64,000 nucleotides of DNA from Bradysia coprophila (taxonomy: Eukaryota; Arthropoda; Insecta; Diptera; Sciaridae). The position numbers and the translations under genes are program-made. Shown one piece after another: positions 34,801-47,300 of this stretch. A model generated the notes under the pieces. The model saw nothing but the letters and a program-made list of their open reading frames with translations, was not told the origin of the DNA and did not search any database. Within the stretch, counting starts at the first letter, position 1, and the number at the start of each line of letters is the position of its first letter. The stretch spans positions 580,797 through 644,796 of the forward strand of contig NW_023503307.1 of NCBI RefSeq assembly GCF_014529535.1. The letters are read 5' to 3'.

Positions 34801-35984
34801 ATCAACAGAAGAAAATGATCGATATAAAAAAAATCATTTGTTTAACATTTATATATATTCTAAGTCAAAAAAGCGATTTCAGTTTAAAATAAATAATAAA
34901 CACACATGTCTGTTACGTATGTACTGTACATCGCATATAACGTTTGAAGTTTGAAGGTTTTTTTGCCTCAAAATTTAATCATTTAATTTTTATAGTTGTT
35001 TATTCAATTTTCAACCAATTAATTATTTGCTTCTTATGTGTATATATAACCCACTAACATTTTCTCTTTCTGTTTTTTTTCTTAATTTTTCCAACTAAAA
35101 ATGTTCATCTAATATTCCTCTTCATTTCTCGAATTCAATCAGCTATTTAAGTTGAAACGCTCCGAATCGCTTAACTCAAACTTGCATCCAATTCATATAA
35201 ATATAATAATAACACAGCAGAAAAAAAATTATGAATTTAAATTTTACAAAAATAGAATTCTTCACTTAAGAAAAAACGATTCTCGAAATTTTTGTTATTA
35301 AAGCGGATAAAAATTGGATATAACAAAAAGAAATTAATTCTTTTTCGACTTTTCCGTTCGACCGTTTAGTTTATACTAAACCACAACAATCAACCGTTCA
35401 GTTGGGAAAATTCAATTTTTCACTATAGATCTGTGCGCCGGTGCGTCGGTCAGAAAATAGGCAGCTGGCGGCAGCAAGACATTTCACAATTTTTTAATGT
35501 TTTCAACGAGGGGGAAGCGAGTAAATACTGGGACATGTGCAGTTTGCTACTGGTGGCTAATAGAAGGAAATCGTACGACAATAGACGCCAATGGAAGTAT
35601 GTGGGATAGATTTTTCTCGCATAGTTTTCCCTCGGAATGAAAGTAAATGTTGTAAAGAAACCATAAAAAAAACAACTTCGAAAGGTGTATAGTTAGTTGT
35701 CCTTAAAAGACATTGTATCTCTTCAAAGATTTTTATCGTTAAACTCGTTAGTGATTTTTTTTGGAATATCAGTACTAATTGACGGAAAACTCATTTTGAT
35801 CGACTGAAAATTTCGAATTACCGTTCAAGATTTTCATTAGCAAGAACGGTCGCTTGTCGTTCGTGATAGCTAATATTTTTCTTGACCATGTAAACTGCTG
35901 TTGGGTCGTCAGTCTTTTAAGAGATGAGTATTGTTCTGAGGGTTCAAGAAAAAATGATTGGCAAAGTAAGAAAAGCTCTCATGA
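31829..35984. other. Gene-poor AT-rich stretch
   Basis: No gene is supported. A repeated phrase GAAAAACT..AAAATTC..GAGCTATCAC occurs near 32470-32575 and, diverged, near 32815-32895. A moderately GC-richer block at 32905-33060 resembles a decayed repeat. The ORFs at 34069-34311 and 34563-34892 look random in composition. Confidence 0.4.
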
Positions 35985-36205
35985 TTTAAAGAAAAGTCGA
36001 CAAATAAGTGGTTCGCTAATTGGGTGACTAGCGAATCGCTATTAGATATTCAAGGATGTAAAAGGGTTTACGTGTTACGGCATGTTTCATTTTCATTTAC
36101 ATTGCCTAATCACGTAAAGCATTGTACTTACGAGGTTCCAAGTTGTTATTTGACAAGTGGGGAATACAGCCCACACACAACTTGAAACCTCGGAAGTAAT
36201 ATACT
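35985..36205. repeat. Duplicated repeat, uninterrupted copy
   Basis: About 185 bases from AAAGAAAAGTCGACAAATAA to GACAAGTGGGGAATACAGCC recur almost identically at 36975-37777, where they are split. The end pairs on itself (CTTACGAGGTTCCAAGTTGT with ACAACTTGAAACCTCGG-type text). Confidence 0.85.
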
Positions 36206-36732
36206 ATTAGTTTTTCTAGTATTTTTTTCTTCAATAACCTTTCCTCATTTACATCGTGACACTGGCGCAGCTTTGAGCAATATTAGAAAATGTGTCAAGT
36301 AAAACGAATTACCATTCAATGCTCTTTATTCTTGTTACTTTTCTGATGTGTTCTATTTGTGGAAATGTAGTGGTTTTCAGACGATTAAACCCTGTATGGA
36401 CCATCAAGATATTTTATTAATTACAAGGACGTCAACTTTACAGCATTTCCTCTTTAATTTCCTTACATTCCTAAATTTGCAAAAACTGCTCAATTTTCTT
36501 CTCAGAGCTGGTAAAAACTGGTAAAATTCTAAAAATGTAGGCTATAATTTCAGCATTTTAACGTTTCATTGAAATGTAACTGTTGTATGAACGAGGACCT
36601 GCTATCAGTCCGTGAAGAGTATAGCTTCTGACCACGTGAACCAATTTTGAGGGAAAACAATTACTGGATTCAGTAGCTATCTGTGCGCAAACAGCCTTTC
36701 ATTACTATCCCTGGAAATTATAGTAGATTATA

Positions 36733-36835
36733 CACCTCTGTCCACATGTTTATTTAGACACTTGGGGAGTTATTGCATGAGCCGAAGGCGAATGTTATAA
36801 CCCCAAGTGTCTAAATAAACATGTGGAAAGAGGTG
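36733..36835. repeat. Near-perfect foldback, 45-bp arms
   Basis: CACCTCTGTCCACATGTTTA mirrors TAAACATGTGGAAAGAGGTG. Arms meet around the loop ATGAGCCGAAGGCGAA. The loop motif is shared with the foldback at 12887. Confidence 0.9.
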
Positions 36836-37270
36836 AATACGCTATTTTATCTTCCGATGGCGCATAATTGTTTATCGTTCCGGAGTGAGTAAGTCATACA
36901 TTAAACGGTTCTGTATATAAGCTTTATATTATACATTAATCTATCGTCGACCGCGACCCGTCCCTAGGGAGTTTTGTTTAAAGAAAAGTCGACAAATAAG
37001 TGGTTCGCTAATTGGGTGACTAGCGAATCGCTATTAGATATTCAAGGATGTAAAAGGGTTTACGTGTTACGGCATGTTTCATTTTCATTTTCGCAATTCC
37101 GGTCCATAATCATCACCTTTCCATGCATCCATTTAATGTCGTTTTGAAGGTATTTATTTCACAGTGCGTTTTTGATTATTTTTTTCGCACTTGGGCTTTT
37201 TCACATTTTTTTCGCACGCTACATAGCTTAGTACCTTTAAGAAAGACTAAATTTTATAAATAAAAACTTT

Positions 37271-37352
37271 GCACAGACCAGGATTTGAACATCCAACACC
37301 AAAATTCTTCCAAACACCAAGCAACGACCATAGCCATTCGGCTACAGAGTCA
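37271..37352 (-). mobile_element. tRNA-derived SINE head or tRNA pseudogene
   Basis: On the minus strand TAGCCGAATGG is a perfect RNA polymerase III A box and GTTCAAATCC a perfect B box, about 50 bases apart. The spacing would suit a Ser/Leu-type tRNA with a long variable arm. The acceptor stem does not pair, so it is not a working tRNA. Confidence 0.6.
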
Positions 37353-37567
37353 CACAATTATACAGAACGTATTGTTGAAGCGTACATACTAAGCATTGAC
37401 TACTTGATTTTATTTAGCGCGTCTCTATACATCACATTGCAATGTGTGTATAGTGCAGGTTGCTTGATCGTTCAAATGAATTCATGTTTGCATGTGAATG
37501 TTTGGTAGAAATTTTGGTAATATTTTGCATTGGAAAGGTGATTATGGCCCGAAATTGCGAAAAACGT

Positions 37568-37697
37568 TGTATCTACCACGGTAGGTATTCCGGTATTTTT
37601 TCGCACACGACGTCTTGTCGACCTCGGCTTCGCCTCGGATCGACAATCGACATCTAGTGCGAAAAAATACCTTCATACCTACCTTGGTAGATAAATA
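37568..37697. repeat. Foldback with TTCG-centred loop
   Basis: TATCTACCACGGTAGGTATT and GTATTTTTTCGCAC mirror GTGCGAAAAAATAC and CATACCTACCTTGGTAGATA. The loop reads CCTCGGCTTCGCCTCGG, itself a small palindrome. Confidence 0.8.
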
Positions 37698-38042
37698 ACT
37701 ATTACATTCCCTAATCACGTAAAGCATTGTACTTACGAGGTTCCAAGTTGTTATTTGACAAGTGGGGAATACAGCCCTCCCCTAAACTCTGCATTTAATG
37801 GAAAGAACTGTTCAATTGTTGTGTTGCATTCGCATATACTTATGAAAGAAGCTCGGAAAAAATACTGACCTCAACGAGAACCTTTGAAAACTCGGTCTGA
37901 TCAACATGTACGACGTAAGAACACGTTTTGTTGAGTCATACATCGAAACAGATATCGTTTCGATTGAAAATGAAATCAGTTTGAAGGGATCTGCAAGTCT
38001 ACGTAAATATTTGATTAAAAAAAAATAATTTAAAAAAAAAAT

Positions 38043-38105
38043 TGACGAGGAGCGAACCCAAGACCATCGCATAAAAGCGACGCGCTCTACTGAGACTACT
38101 GAGAC
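38043..38105 (-). other. tRNA-like fragment
   Basis: On the minus strand an A-box-like TAGTCTCAGTAG, an anticodon-arm-like GTCGCTTTTATGCGA and a B-box-like GGGTTCGCTCC lie in tRNA order. No acceptor stem was found. Probably a SINE or pseudogene. Confidence 0.4.
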
Positions 38106-38240
38106 CTCGAATGAAATGGATTGTTGACACGTTTTGTTTTGCACAATGTGTGTGTTTATGTGTGTATCAGTATATTTTCCAGTTTTCGTTTATGTATGAC
38201 ATACTCACCCCGGAACAATAAAATCATATATATACTCGAA

Positions 38241-38308
38241 CGTTACACTTCTGTACATACTACACACACTCGCTAACGCTCGTTCGTGTTATGTACAGTA
38301 GTGTAACG
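38241..38308. repeat. Short foldback with GC-richer loop
   Basis: CGTTACACTTCTGTACATAC mirrors ATGTACAGTAGTGTAACG, around the loop CACTCGCTAACGCTCGTTCG. Confidence 0.75.
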
Positions 38309-39344
38309 TACTCGTTACTGCTCCAAGTACATAATAATTATACGACGGTTGGTAAATATATCGCCTAAAGGTAGATCGACGCGGCTTGTCAGTGCAACCG
38401 CACAGTTCTATTTCTCTGGCGCGCGATATATATGTATTTATTCAACTCTGTACTTACAATGTATCAGCGTCGAATATTTATCGGGAGAAAAAATTGTCGT
38501 CGTAGATGTTTCGAAAAATATTCAATATTCAATTTGAAACATATAGAAACATACATACTATGCAGACCCACTCAAAAATTTTTCTAATGGGCCAGCAGGA
38601 AAATTTGTATATAAACGTCTATAATTTTTTTCTTGGATGATGTTTTTGGATTGGCATTTAAGTCGATTAGCGCGATTTACCATTTTTATTAATTAAGAAA
38701 TTGGCGACAATAGTCAGCCACTATACAGAAAGTTTAGAAGAAGAGAGAAGGGAATTTGTTCTGTACGTAACTTCACTTAATGTCTTAAATATGGGAAATT
38801 CAGTAGGGTAATATCCGTTATACACTGACAATAAGAGATCCGAAAAGTAATTCGAAGAAAATGTAGATATGTGGAATAAAATAAGATGTCTATATTACAC
38901 AATAAAATCTGGAAGAGCATGCCAAATTTAATTTTGCGATCATTGAAACTGGATGTATATGCAACAGTATTAAACTGCACATGCCAGGCCAGGCGACGAC
39001 CTCATCACACATATCCTTTCAAAATAATGTGCGGTTGCTAAAATGCGTCAGAACCTCTTCCTCCAAAAACTTTGACTCTTTTGTTACCTGTTTGACGTTG
39101 TTTCTTATGATTTGTTTTCGTTTTCCGTTGATCTGAACTGTATGTTCCTACGACACTTCTTTATTATATCACACTTTCAGCACATTTCTCATTAATTTAT
39201 TATTTTTACCATTCTACTGTTGACTTTAACGGCAAGAATGATCTGATCGTCATTATTCGAAAATGTTATTTATGAGGGAATTAAGTTGGACACGTTGCAA
39301 ATGGGATATCATATTTAAAGCACAGTGAAGTTTTTTTTAAAGTC

Positions 39345-39680
39345 TTGTTCGAGGTACTGGGGGCTTTTAGGATTAAAATGTTGTTTGTCAAACGTGGAAT
39401 TTGAAGCAGACGGTAAGAGCGAAGTGTTTGTCTAAAGGTTTAGATGACAAATTCCGTCTAAGTGTACTAGGGTTTTGCAAAAATTTTATTAAATTGGTTC
39501 ATTGTATCGTGACGGTGACGGTGAGTAAGGGCCCTAGGAATGGAACACTACTCAGCCATAAGTTTTTTTGTACATAAACGGATAGATCGGCTAGATTGAT
39601 TTTTCTAAGTAAGTTTTATTTATAAAGGCAAATAGTTCTTACGGGCTTTTGTACTCTCGCTTCGCGCACTTTTTAAGATT
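39345..39680. mobile_element. Short relative of the repeat at 30731
   Basis: Shares GGGGGCTTTTAGGATTA, GAAGCAGACGGTAAGAGC and the end ACGGGCTTTTGTACTCTCGC with the GCGCACTTTTTAAGA tail. It lacks the middle section, so it looks like an internally deleted derivative. Confidence 0.55.
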
Positions 39681-42082
39681 TATTTTTTTTGTGAAAATTT
39701 CACGTTCATGGGTTGTAGGCTATATCGTTATATGTTTGCATAATCAAATAGATAGTATGACATACGAAAAACGTGTATAGTAACGTGTGTAGCGTCGCGG
39801 TATTCTTCTTTCACTAATCTCTTCAAACTTAACTGCAGTTCAAATTGTGAAGATTGATGATATCGTCTTTCAAGTATATGAATTGAAAGGTTTGAATATT
39901 TCCTCGTTTTGTGAGGTTTTTCCATGCAAATTTATTGCCAAAAGAAACGGAATTTAAGTAGTAGCTAATGTAACGGTAAGGAATTTCTTTACCTTTCATG
40001 TAATATAATGGACTTATTGTGAGAATAGCAGCATATAAATTCAAAGAAAGGAATAATGTCAAAGGTAATGCTTGGCCGTATTAAAATAACTTACTTTTTT
40101 TTGGTGAAAATTTCTCATTTGATTGCCTCATAACACTAACTTAAGTAAACAAATTAAACGAAGAAAAATTTGCAAAGAAAGCCAAGATCAAAGATACGTT
40201 ACACGTTTCCAATGATATTCCAACTATTCACGACCAAATAGTCCCCTTTATGTTAAAAAAATAATTTAGAGTTGATTTCCTGTTCATGGGTTTTTATTGC
40301 CAAAATGTTACATTTTTTTTGGCTCAATACCATTACCACAGACCATTATAATGTGAAAATTAGACACGCCACTACCAAGAAATTTATTGAAAAAAATTCA
40401 ACCATTTACCAAAGGAAATGAATGTAGTTCACCCTTAAACAACGACAGTATAATGCAACATCGCGCAAAAAAGGGTTTTGAGTTGTTTATAGCTTGTTGC
40501 GATGTTTTTTTATTACTGGTACTACTACAGGGTCATTAGAGTGTTGCGAATTCATTGGATTCAAATCTGATTTTTCTGATGACTTTTTTCGCTGCTAGTC
40601 TGTTACTGTGCAGTGTCCAATGAAAATTAAAAAAAAAACAATTTTCTATATGATTCTTACGTTATTATGTAACTGAGCGATAATAGTACATTACAGCCTT
40701 ATAGCAGTAATGTACTATTTCACAACGCAGGCGAGAAATAGTCATTTTCTCCCCTCAGCTGAAACTTCGGAAGCCTTTATTGAGGAAAACGTTGTGTTCA
40801 CCTCGGGAAAAAATTAGGAATTTTCAACGCACAATATCCTCGGTGAGCAAATAACTATTTTTTCGGTGAACTGTGATTGATAAATCCTCTTTTAGGCACA
40901 AAATATGCAATGTAAGCCTCGTGTGACAATAAACGTCGTGTACCCCTATTCGTCACCGAGTTAAAGACAACAAAAATTTTCCTTTTAATCACTAAGTGAT
41001 GAGTGCCCATTAATTTCGCTATTATTTTCATCCTCTTAAAGGTCCTAGTATTCTCAATGAAAGTAACAGGTCTCTTAATTTCATTGTATAACACGTAGGT
41101 GTGGGGTACAACTCAATTAACTAATAAAAAACAGTTACACAGTTCGGTGCTGCTATTATGAATTTAATGCCAAACAATAAAACACAAATCTAACGCATTT
41201 TAATCGTTTATAATTATGTGTGGAATATATATACGTTTCATCTCCTGGCAGATGGATGCGAAACATAAACATCAGCTGAGAGAACAGTCTGCAAGACCGC
41301 ACTTTCGTTTATCATAATTTATTTTTAGATCGGATTTTCTATTTTAGAATTTTAATCGTAATTGATATGATGTGTTTAGTAAACATTGTTCACTCTGCAC
41401 CGTCATCGGTTTATCTTAAGTGATGAAGTAATATTCAAAACAATCCGTATAATCTCAATTTCTCAATAAATAATAAATATTACGGCGTGGCGGCGTCATG
41501 TGTGTGACCCACTCAAATAATATTGTATAATACTTGTGTACTATACATTTCTCTTTCCCTATTATTAGATCATGACCACGCGGTAGTATAATGGATGTGA
41601 TGCAAGTCACCGACTTCCCAGACCCACGATTAGCACTACAGCAATATGCATATTAGACAATGTAAATATTGAACGTTTTTCTAGAGGGTTTAAAAATACC
41701 GATTATTTTTGGACGTTTTCCCAATTCCTGCCAATTATCTCGAAATCAATGCATTCGATTGAATATATTTGTTACCACCCTGCGGTCTCGTGTCACAATC
41801 TAGTGTCTACAAACGCAAATTGCACTCGATGTCATCATAATAGTTTTTTTCCTAACGCATGCAAAAAGGTTTTTTTTAGCGAATTTGAGGTATCCTACAT
41901 GAGCCGGTGACGAGTACTGGAACCGAATTCACTAATAAACGACGTTGGATATTCCAGCACTAGTTAGGAAAAACAACTATTTCCTATCATGTGTCTAAAT
42001 GGGAAGTATTGAGTTGAATGAAGGCTGAAAACACATCATTTGTACAAGTGTCCATTGAAGCACGAGATAGAAAAAAAGACTT
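39681..42082. other. Gene-poor stretch with small palindromes
   Basis: AGTACATTACAGCC..GTAATGTACT (40686-40722) is a small palindrome sharing TATAGCAGTAATGTACTATT with 53740-53760. AATAGTTTTTTTCCTAAC (41848) mirrors GTTAGGAAAAACAACTATTT (41963-41983) around a segment of about 100 bases. No gene seen. Confidence 0.45.
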
Positions 42083-42092
42083 TATGCACAAA

Positions 42093-43437
42093 TATCTCCG
42101 AACTTAGTCCAAGTCCAAAATTTAGAACCCGCCTCCTGTAGAAGAAAGGACCAGCCTCTTTTCAATTTAAGTTCATAATGTTAACGTTAAAGGTGTGTCT
42201 AATTTAAGTGAAATAGCCGTGTCTTTAAAACAGGCAGTCCATTTTAATAAAATAAAATATTTCTTACCGATTCTGGACTGTCCAACTTATTTCGCGAGTC
42301 TTATATCTGGACTGTCCAACTTTTTCTTTGACTCTTATTTCTGGACAGTCCAATTTTCTACTTGCGAATCAATTCTGGACTGTCCAACTTTTTTCGCGAG
42401 TCTTATTTCTGGACTGTCCAACTTTTTTCGCGAGTCGTATTTCTGGACTGTCCAACTTTTTTCGCGAGTCTTATTTCTGGACTGTCCAACTTTTTCTTCG
42501 ACTCTTATTTCTGGACAGTCCAATTTTCTACTTACGAATCAATTCTGGACTGTCCAACCTTTTTCGCTAGTCTTATTTCTGGACTGTCCAACTTTTTCTT
42601 CGACGCTTATTTCTGGACAGTCCAATTTTCTACTTACGAATCAATTCTGGACTGTCCAACTTTTTTCGCGAGTCTTATTTCTGGACTGTCCAATTTTATA
42701 CCTACGAATCAATAAAAGGTTGAATTCCCAAGGTTTGGAACAAAACGCCTTTACGTTAAATTTCGTAAAAGGATGAATTCCCTAGGAACGAGCTAACGCC
42801 TTCACACAGACTAATTATTAGACGATGCGAGAGAAAAAAAATTAACTCCTAAGTTACCGACACCGTTCCGGCGCCCGGCTCGCATTGCGGCCCTCCGCTT
42901 CGCTACGGGGCAATGGGCCGGATCGCTCGGCGTGTTAAAACGATTTTTATGTACAATTAAAATTGGTATTGGTTGGACAGTCCAGAATTGATTCGTAAGT
43001 AGAAAATTGGACTGTCCAGAAATAAGAGTCGAAGAAAAAGTTGGACAGTCCAGAAATAAGACTCGCGAAAAAAGTTGGACAGTCCAGAAATACGACTCGC
43101 GAAAAAAGTTGGACAGTCCAGAAATAAGACTCGCGAAAAAAGTTGGACAGTCCAGAATAGATTCGTAAGTAGAAAATTGGACTGTCCAGAAATAAGAGTC
43201 GAAGAAAAAGTTGGACAGTCCAGAAATAAGACTCGCGAAAAAAGTTGGACAGTCCAGAATCGGTAAGAAATATTTTATTTTATTAAAATAGACTGCCCGT
43301 TTTAAAGACACGCCTATTTCTCTTAAATTAGACACACCTTTAACGTTAACATTATGAACTTAAATTGAAAAGAGGCGGGTCTTTTCTTCTACAGGAGGCG
43401 GGTTCTAAATTTTGGACTTGGACTATCTTCGGACATG
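42093..43437. mobile_element. Foldback (FB-type) element with arrayed 34-bp subrepeats
   Basis: A 1345-bp palindrome. Outer arms of about 170 bases (GTCCAAGTCCAAAATTTAGA on the left, mirrored on the right) are followed on both sides by tandem arrays (42273-42700 and 42975-43255). The arrays are built of 34-bp units with TGGACTGTCCA or its complement TGGACAGTCCA plus a CGCGAGTCTTATT-type spacer. The unique centre (42720-42965) has a GC-rich block with CGCTTCGCTACGG. TATGCACAAA occurs directly outside both ends (42083-42092 and 43438-43447), a 10-bp target duplication. Drosophila FB elements have this architecture (long inverted ends made of tandem subrepeats). No transposase is encoded; the long ORFs are translations of the array. 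Confidence 0.9.
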
Positions 43438-43447
43438 TATGCACAAA

Positions 43448-44335
43448 GGCGAATTTATACTATTTCATCGAATAAATGTTGACGCACTACAATATACAAA
43501 TCGAGGGCAACATCACTAAAGGGCGTAACTCCGGCATCTCTGCAACTTCTCAACCGATTTTGATAAACTTTTTTCCCATGAAAGGTAGAATTATTTCTGA
43601 TTTTTCTAGCCCAATTTAAATTCAATAGAAAATATGGTAGGGGGATATGGTCGAAAATTCCTTTATTTACAAAAACTGCTGTTTTTTTACCATGTCCTTC
43701 AAACAAATAGAAAAATTAATTTAAAAATGGGCTCAAAAAATCAGTAATGTTGGTTTGTAACACTTAAATAGTTGTTACAGACAACAATTGTAAGGTTGCA
43801 CATAAATTAGTGTTCTTAGAATGAACACATAAACGGAATTCAATAAGCGGACACATCATACGCAGCTTCTTGAAAACAAAATCGAACAATTGACTAGTTT
43901 CCATAGTTAGGTAGTCAAATTCCAGAGTAAGGAAACAGTCACATTTTTCCATAGTATATTAGTATAATAAAACAGTCATATTTGAAACAGTCACCTCCAA
44001 ACACACATTCCATACTGCTTTTCATACTGGAGTTTATAGAATGAAATTCACTTCTACATTTTACGGTTTAGTCATACAGTCCTAATTTAACACCAACACA
44101 TTGATGGATACAAACCCTCCGTAAAAGTACCATTGTATTCATCGAGTGTAAATATATGAATGTGGTGTGGAAGCAAGTACTACATATTTCCATGTGAAAA
44201 CTGGTTGGTCCATTTTGGATGGTTAATATACACATTTTCTTCAACGTATGCTTCTGTGTATTGAGATTGTGTACATTTAGTTTGCACTCAACAATTTAAC
44301 CCATCGTACGTATTTCTTTGTTTATTCCAACAAAA
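43448..44335. other. Intergenic, 5' flank of the Lachesin-like gene
   Basis: GATCGAGGGCAACATC-like text near 43500 is shared with 4602 in the TMEM256-like intron, a dispersed repeat trace. No gene seen; the Lachesin-like promoter and 5' UTR are expected here. Confidence 0.4.
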
Positions 44336-47300
44336 ATGCCGATTTTAAGTGCATCAAAATTGATCCTATTGTGTACATTTGTTGTTTATTGTAAGTAGAT
44401 CCAATTGAATTACATTTCGAAGAGATAATTTTCGGTGGTTGTGCCATTCACGAATTTAGATCAAAGGGAATGATAAATAAAATCGAATGAGTTAATTGCT
44501 GGTAGTGTTTTCGGTGTCCATTTCCATTTTTGGTGTATGCGGTGTACATGTATAATATACTACCATTAAGTCAAAATTATATATTTGTAATGTATGAGAG
44601 CGTCTCTGAATGAACATCATTGTGTTGTACACACAATTGAATGATTTATTTATATTCCATTCGGTTTAATCAATGGCGTTGACTTGACCTTTCATTGAGT
44701 GATAACAACTTTGAATAGTATTGGTTGCCGGATTTAAAAATATTTCTCTTCGACAATTTTTAGCATCATGTAAGGAGAAACCGTCTATTATATCCATATC
44801 ACCGGAGCAAGTGAAAAGCATTGGTGAATCGGCTGTATTGAACTGTACGGTTAAGAATCCCGACCAATATGCGGTTATTTGGTTAGAAATAATTTTCCAT
44901 TTTCGAGTGGAACTTTTATTAAACAAATTTAAAAATTTTACGCTACAGGACGAAAAAGGATCGTGATCATCCAACCGATAATGTGGTATTATCAATTAAC
45001 AATCAAATGACAATGAAGGATCCAAGATTCGAATTGAAAATCGGGAATGATTCGATATCGGAATCGTATCTGTTGCACGTAAGTTGTAGATATTTCATTA
45101 ATTTCATTTAAGGTCCGACAGGTAACAGTGAGTGCAAAGGAAACATCTATTTTGTACTCACCAGCAGTTCAGTTGTTCAGACGAGTTAGACTCAGTCTTC
45201 ACATCCTTGAACTGGGTGCTCTATTGCCACTAAAGCTATAAAGAGAAAATCGTACTGGCGCTTTACGGTCGTCATTATCTTTTAAGTAAAAAAATCATAA
45301 AAATATTTGCCTCACCCAGGGAGTCGAACTCGATGAGTTAGTAGTAGTAAACGTATAGACTTCAAATATTTGGATCAAATAATTGTAGATTACAGTGGAT
45401 GCTGCGAAAGTAATTCATTACATGAGGGAAGAATTTTGTGATAAAAACAAACATACAAGTGTGTCTTTGAGCAACAAGCCTGTTGCTTAAAAACAGGCCT
45501 TAGACGAAAGATACTTGTCGAAAAGACAGTTACCGAAGCAAGTTGCACAAAAACATGCAATGGAGTCTACGAGCAGCCCAAAATTGTGAATTAATGAATT
45601 AAGTAGTTTACGACCTTCCCATGCGAAAGTTGAATATTTCACAAAAGAGTTCATGTTAAATGAATCGAAAATGAATTCTTTATGTAAGAGATCATTTTTG
45701 CAGTGACTAACTCCTTTGTAATGGTCAACTTTCGCATCGGGCGGGCAGTAAAGTAATAGAATCAATAAATATTTTATGCCTGCCGTCGATTGATTGAGTT
45801 AAATTGTATTTTTGATTTTTTTAAACTTTAGATCTCAGATATTCAGACCTCTGACACAGCAATATACGAATGTCAAATTATCATATCTCCTAATGTGAAG
45901 ACAACGTTGCACGTCGAACTGTTGGTTCGAACGCCACCATATGGTAAGTTGAGTAACTTCGGAAAAAACAAAATAATTTTCACGCTCTGGGGCCATTCAT
46001 AAATGATGTCTGATGTCAAAGAGGAGATGAAGAAGAAAGAGGAGGAGAAGCTTTGTGGAGACACGTGACTGGACGATGTTCAAAGAATTATTAAATGTTG
46101 TGTGAGATTACCCTACCACAACAATCATCTCAATCATGGGAACGAAATTTTAGTCGATTACATCAATGGAGCGACAAATGAAAACTTTCACTATTTTTTA
46201 CCTATAAAGTTCTAGATCAATTTTCTTTATGCACTTTGCGTGTAAGTAAGATACAATAAATTCAAAAGAAAACTTCTTTTTTTCGCAAAGCGACAACAAT
46301 TTCCGTTACATCTGGCAGTAACACCTCAAAATCAACGGACGCCTCAACTATATCCGTAACCGTTTTGTCTGGCAATGCTGCCGAACTGAAGTGCGTCGCT
46401 GAAGGTTATCCGCGACCAAGCATTTCATGGATTCGTGAATATAATGCCATTATGCCGAGTGGTGGTCACACGTTTAGTGGCAATGTTTTAAAGATCTCGT
46501 CGGTAACGAAAGAAGATCGTGGCACGTATTATTGCGTTGCAGAGAATGTGGTTGGAAAAGATAAGAAAAATATTGACTTTGAAGTTGAATTTGCGCCAGT
46601 CATATCCATACCAAGACCGAAAGTTGCTCAAGCTGTAGATTATGACATCGAACTGGAATGTAATGTGATTGCCTTCCCGGCACCGGCTGTACTCTGGTAT
46701 AAAGACGGTGTTCAACTAAACAACAATGACGATTATGGGTAAGGAAATTCAATTTGGGAAAAGAAATTATTTTGGTTGATTTTGACCGTTGCAGTTTTGT
46801 TGCACAGTGGCAACGAAAATTTATTTTTTATTTGTTGGGTAATGTCTATGAAAAATATTGACTGGCTGACCGAATACTTATTTTTGGAATGAAGTCCACT
46901 CAGGCATTTCTACAGAATCCACATTGCTGAATTTCATTTTTTTTTTGTCTAGAATTTCAAATACCGCTACTGTTGACGAAATCACTAACTCTGTTCTGCG
47001 TGTAAAAACTATGAAAAGTTATCAGTATGGAAATTACTATTGCAAGGCTAATAACAAAGTAGGACACTCTGAGGCCAGAATTAATTTATTCGGTAAGTTT
47101 GGTGCAGTGTGGATCCTTGACGGATTCTTTACCTATTTTTTGTAATTGTTTTTGCTCTTGATTTTCGTTTTAATTTTCTTTGATTTCATTTATTATTTAG
47201 AATCGGTTATCTATGTGTATCCATGGCACGCGAGCAGCAGAAATTGAGATAACCAATTAATTTGATTGTATTAATGTTGTGAGGTGCTGATCCACAATTT

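Larger units (their letters stand above)
36975..37777. repeat. Second copy of the duplicated repeat, split by about 600 bp
   Basis: 36975-37090 and 37700-37777 together match 35985-36175. The inserted DNA is bounded by TTCGCAATTCCGGTCCATAA and its near-complement ending at 37562, and contains a tRNA-like SINE head and another hairpin (37568-37697). Confidence 0.75.

Noticed and set aside
34563-34892. 109-codon plus-strand ORF
   Set aside because: Lys/Ile/Asn-rich composition typical of random AT-rich DNA. No splice context or recognisable domain.
41578-41640. tRNA-gene-like stretch GCGGTAGTATAATGG
   Set aside because: Resembles an A box, but there is no matching B box or stems.
42195-42776. 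193-codon ORF of repeated LDCPTFFASLISGLSNFF-like text, and its mirror 43335-42811
   Set aside because: It is a translation of the 34-bp tandem array in the Foldback element and is open in several frames on both strands.
42260-43260. CRISPR-like look (regular palindromic repeats and short spacers)
   Set aside because: Spacers are themselves repeated, the array is inverted on the other side, and the genome is an intron-containing eukaryote.
45308-45345. B-box-like GAGTTCGACTCC on the minus strand in a Lachesin-like intron
   Set aside because: No A box at proper spacing; too little to call a SINE.
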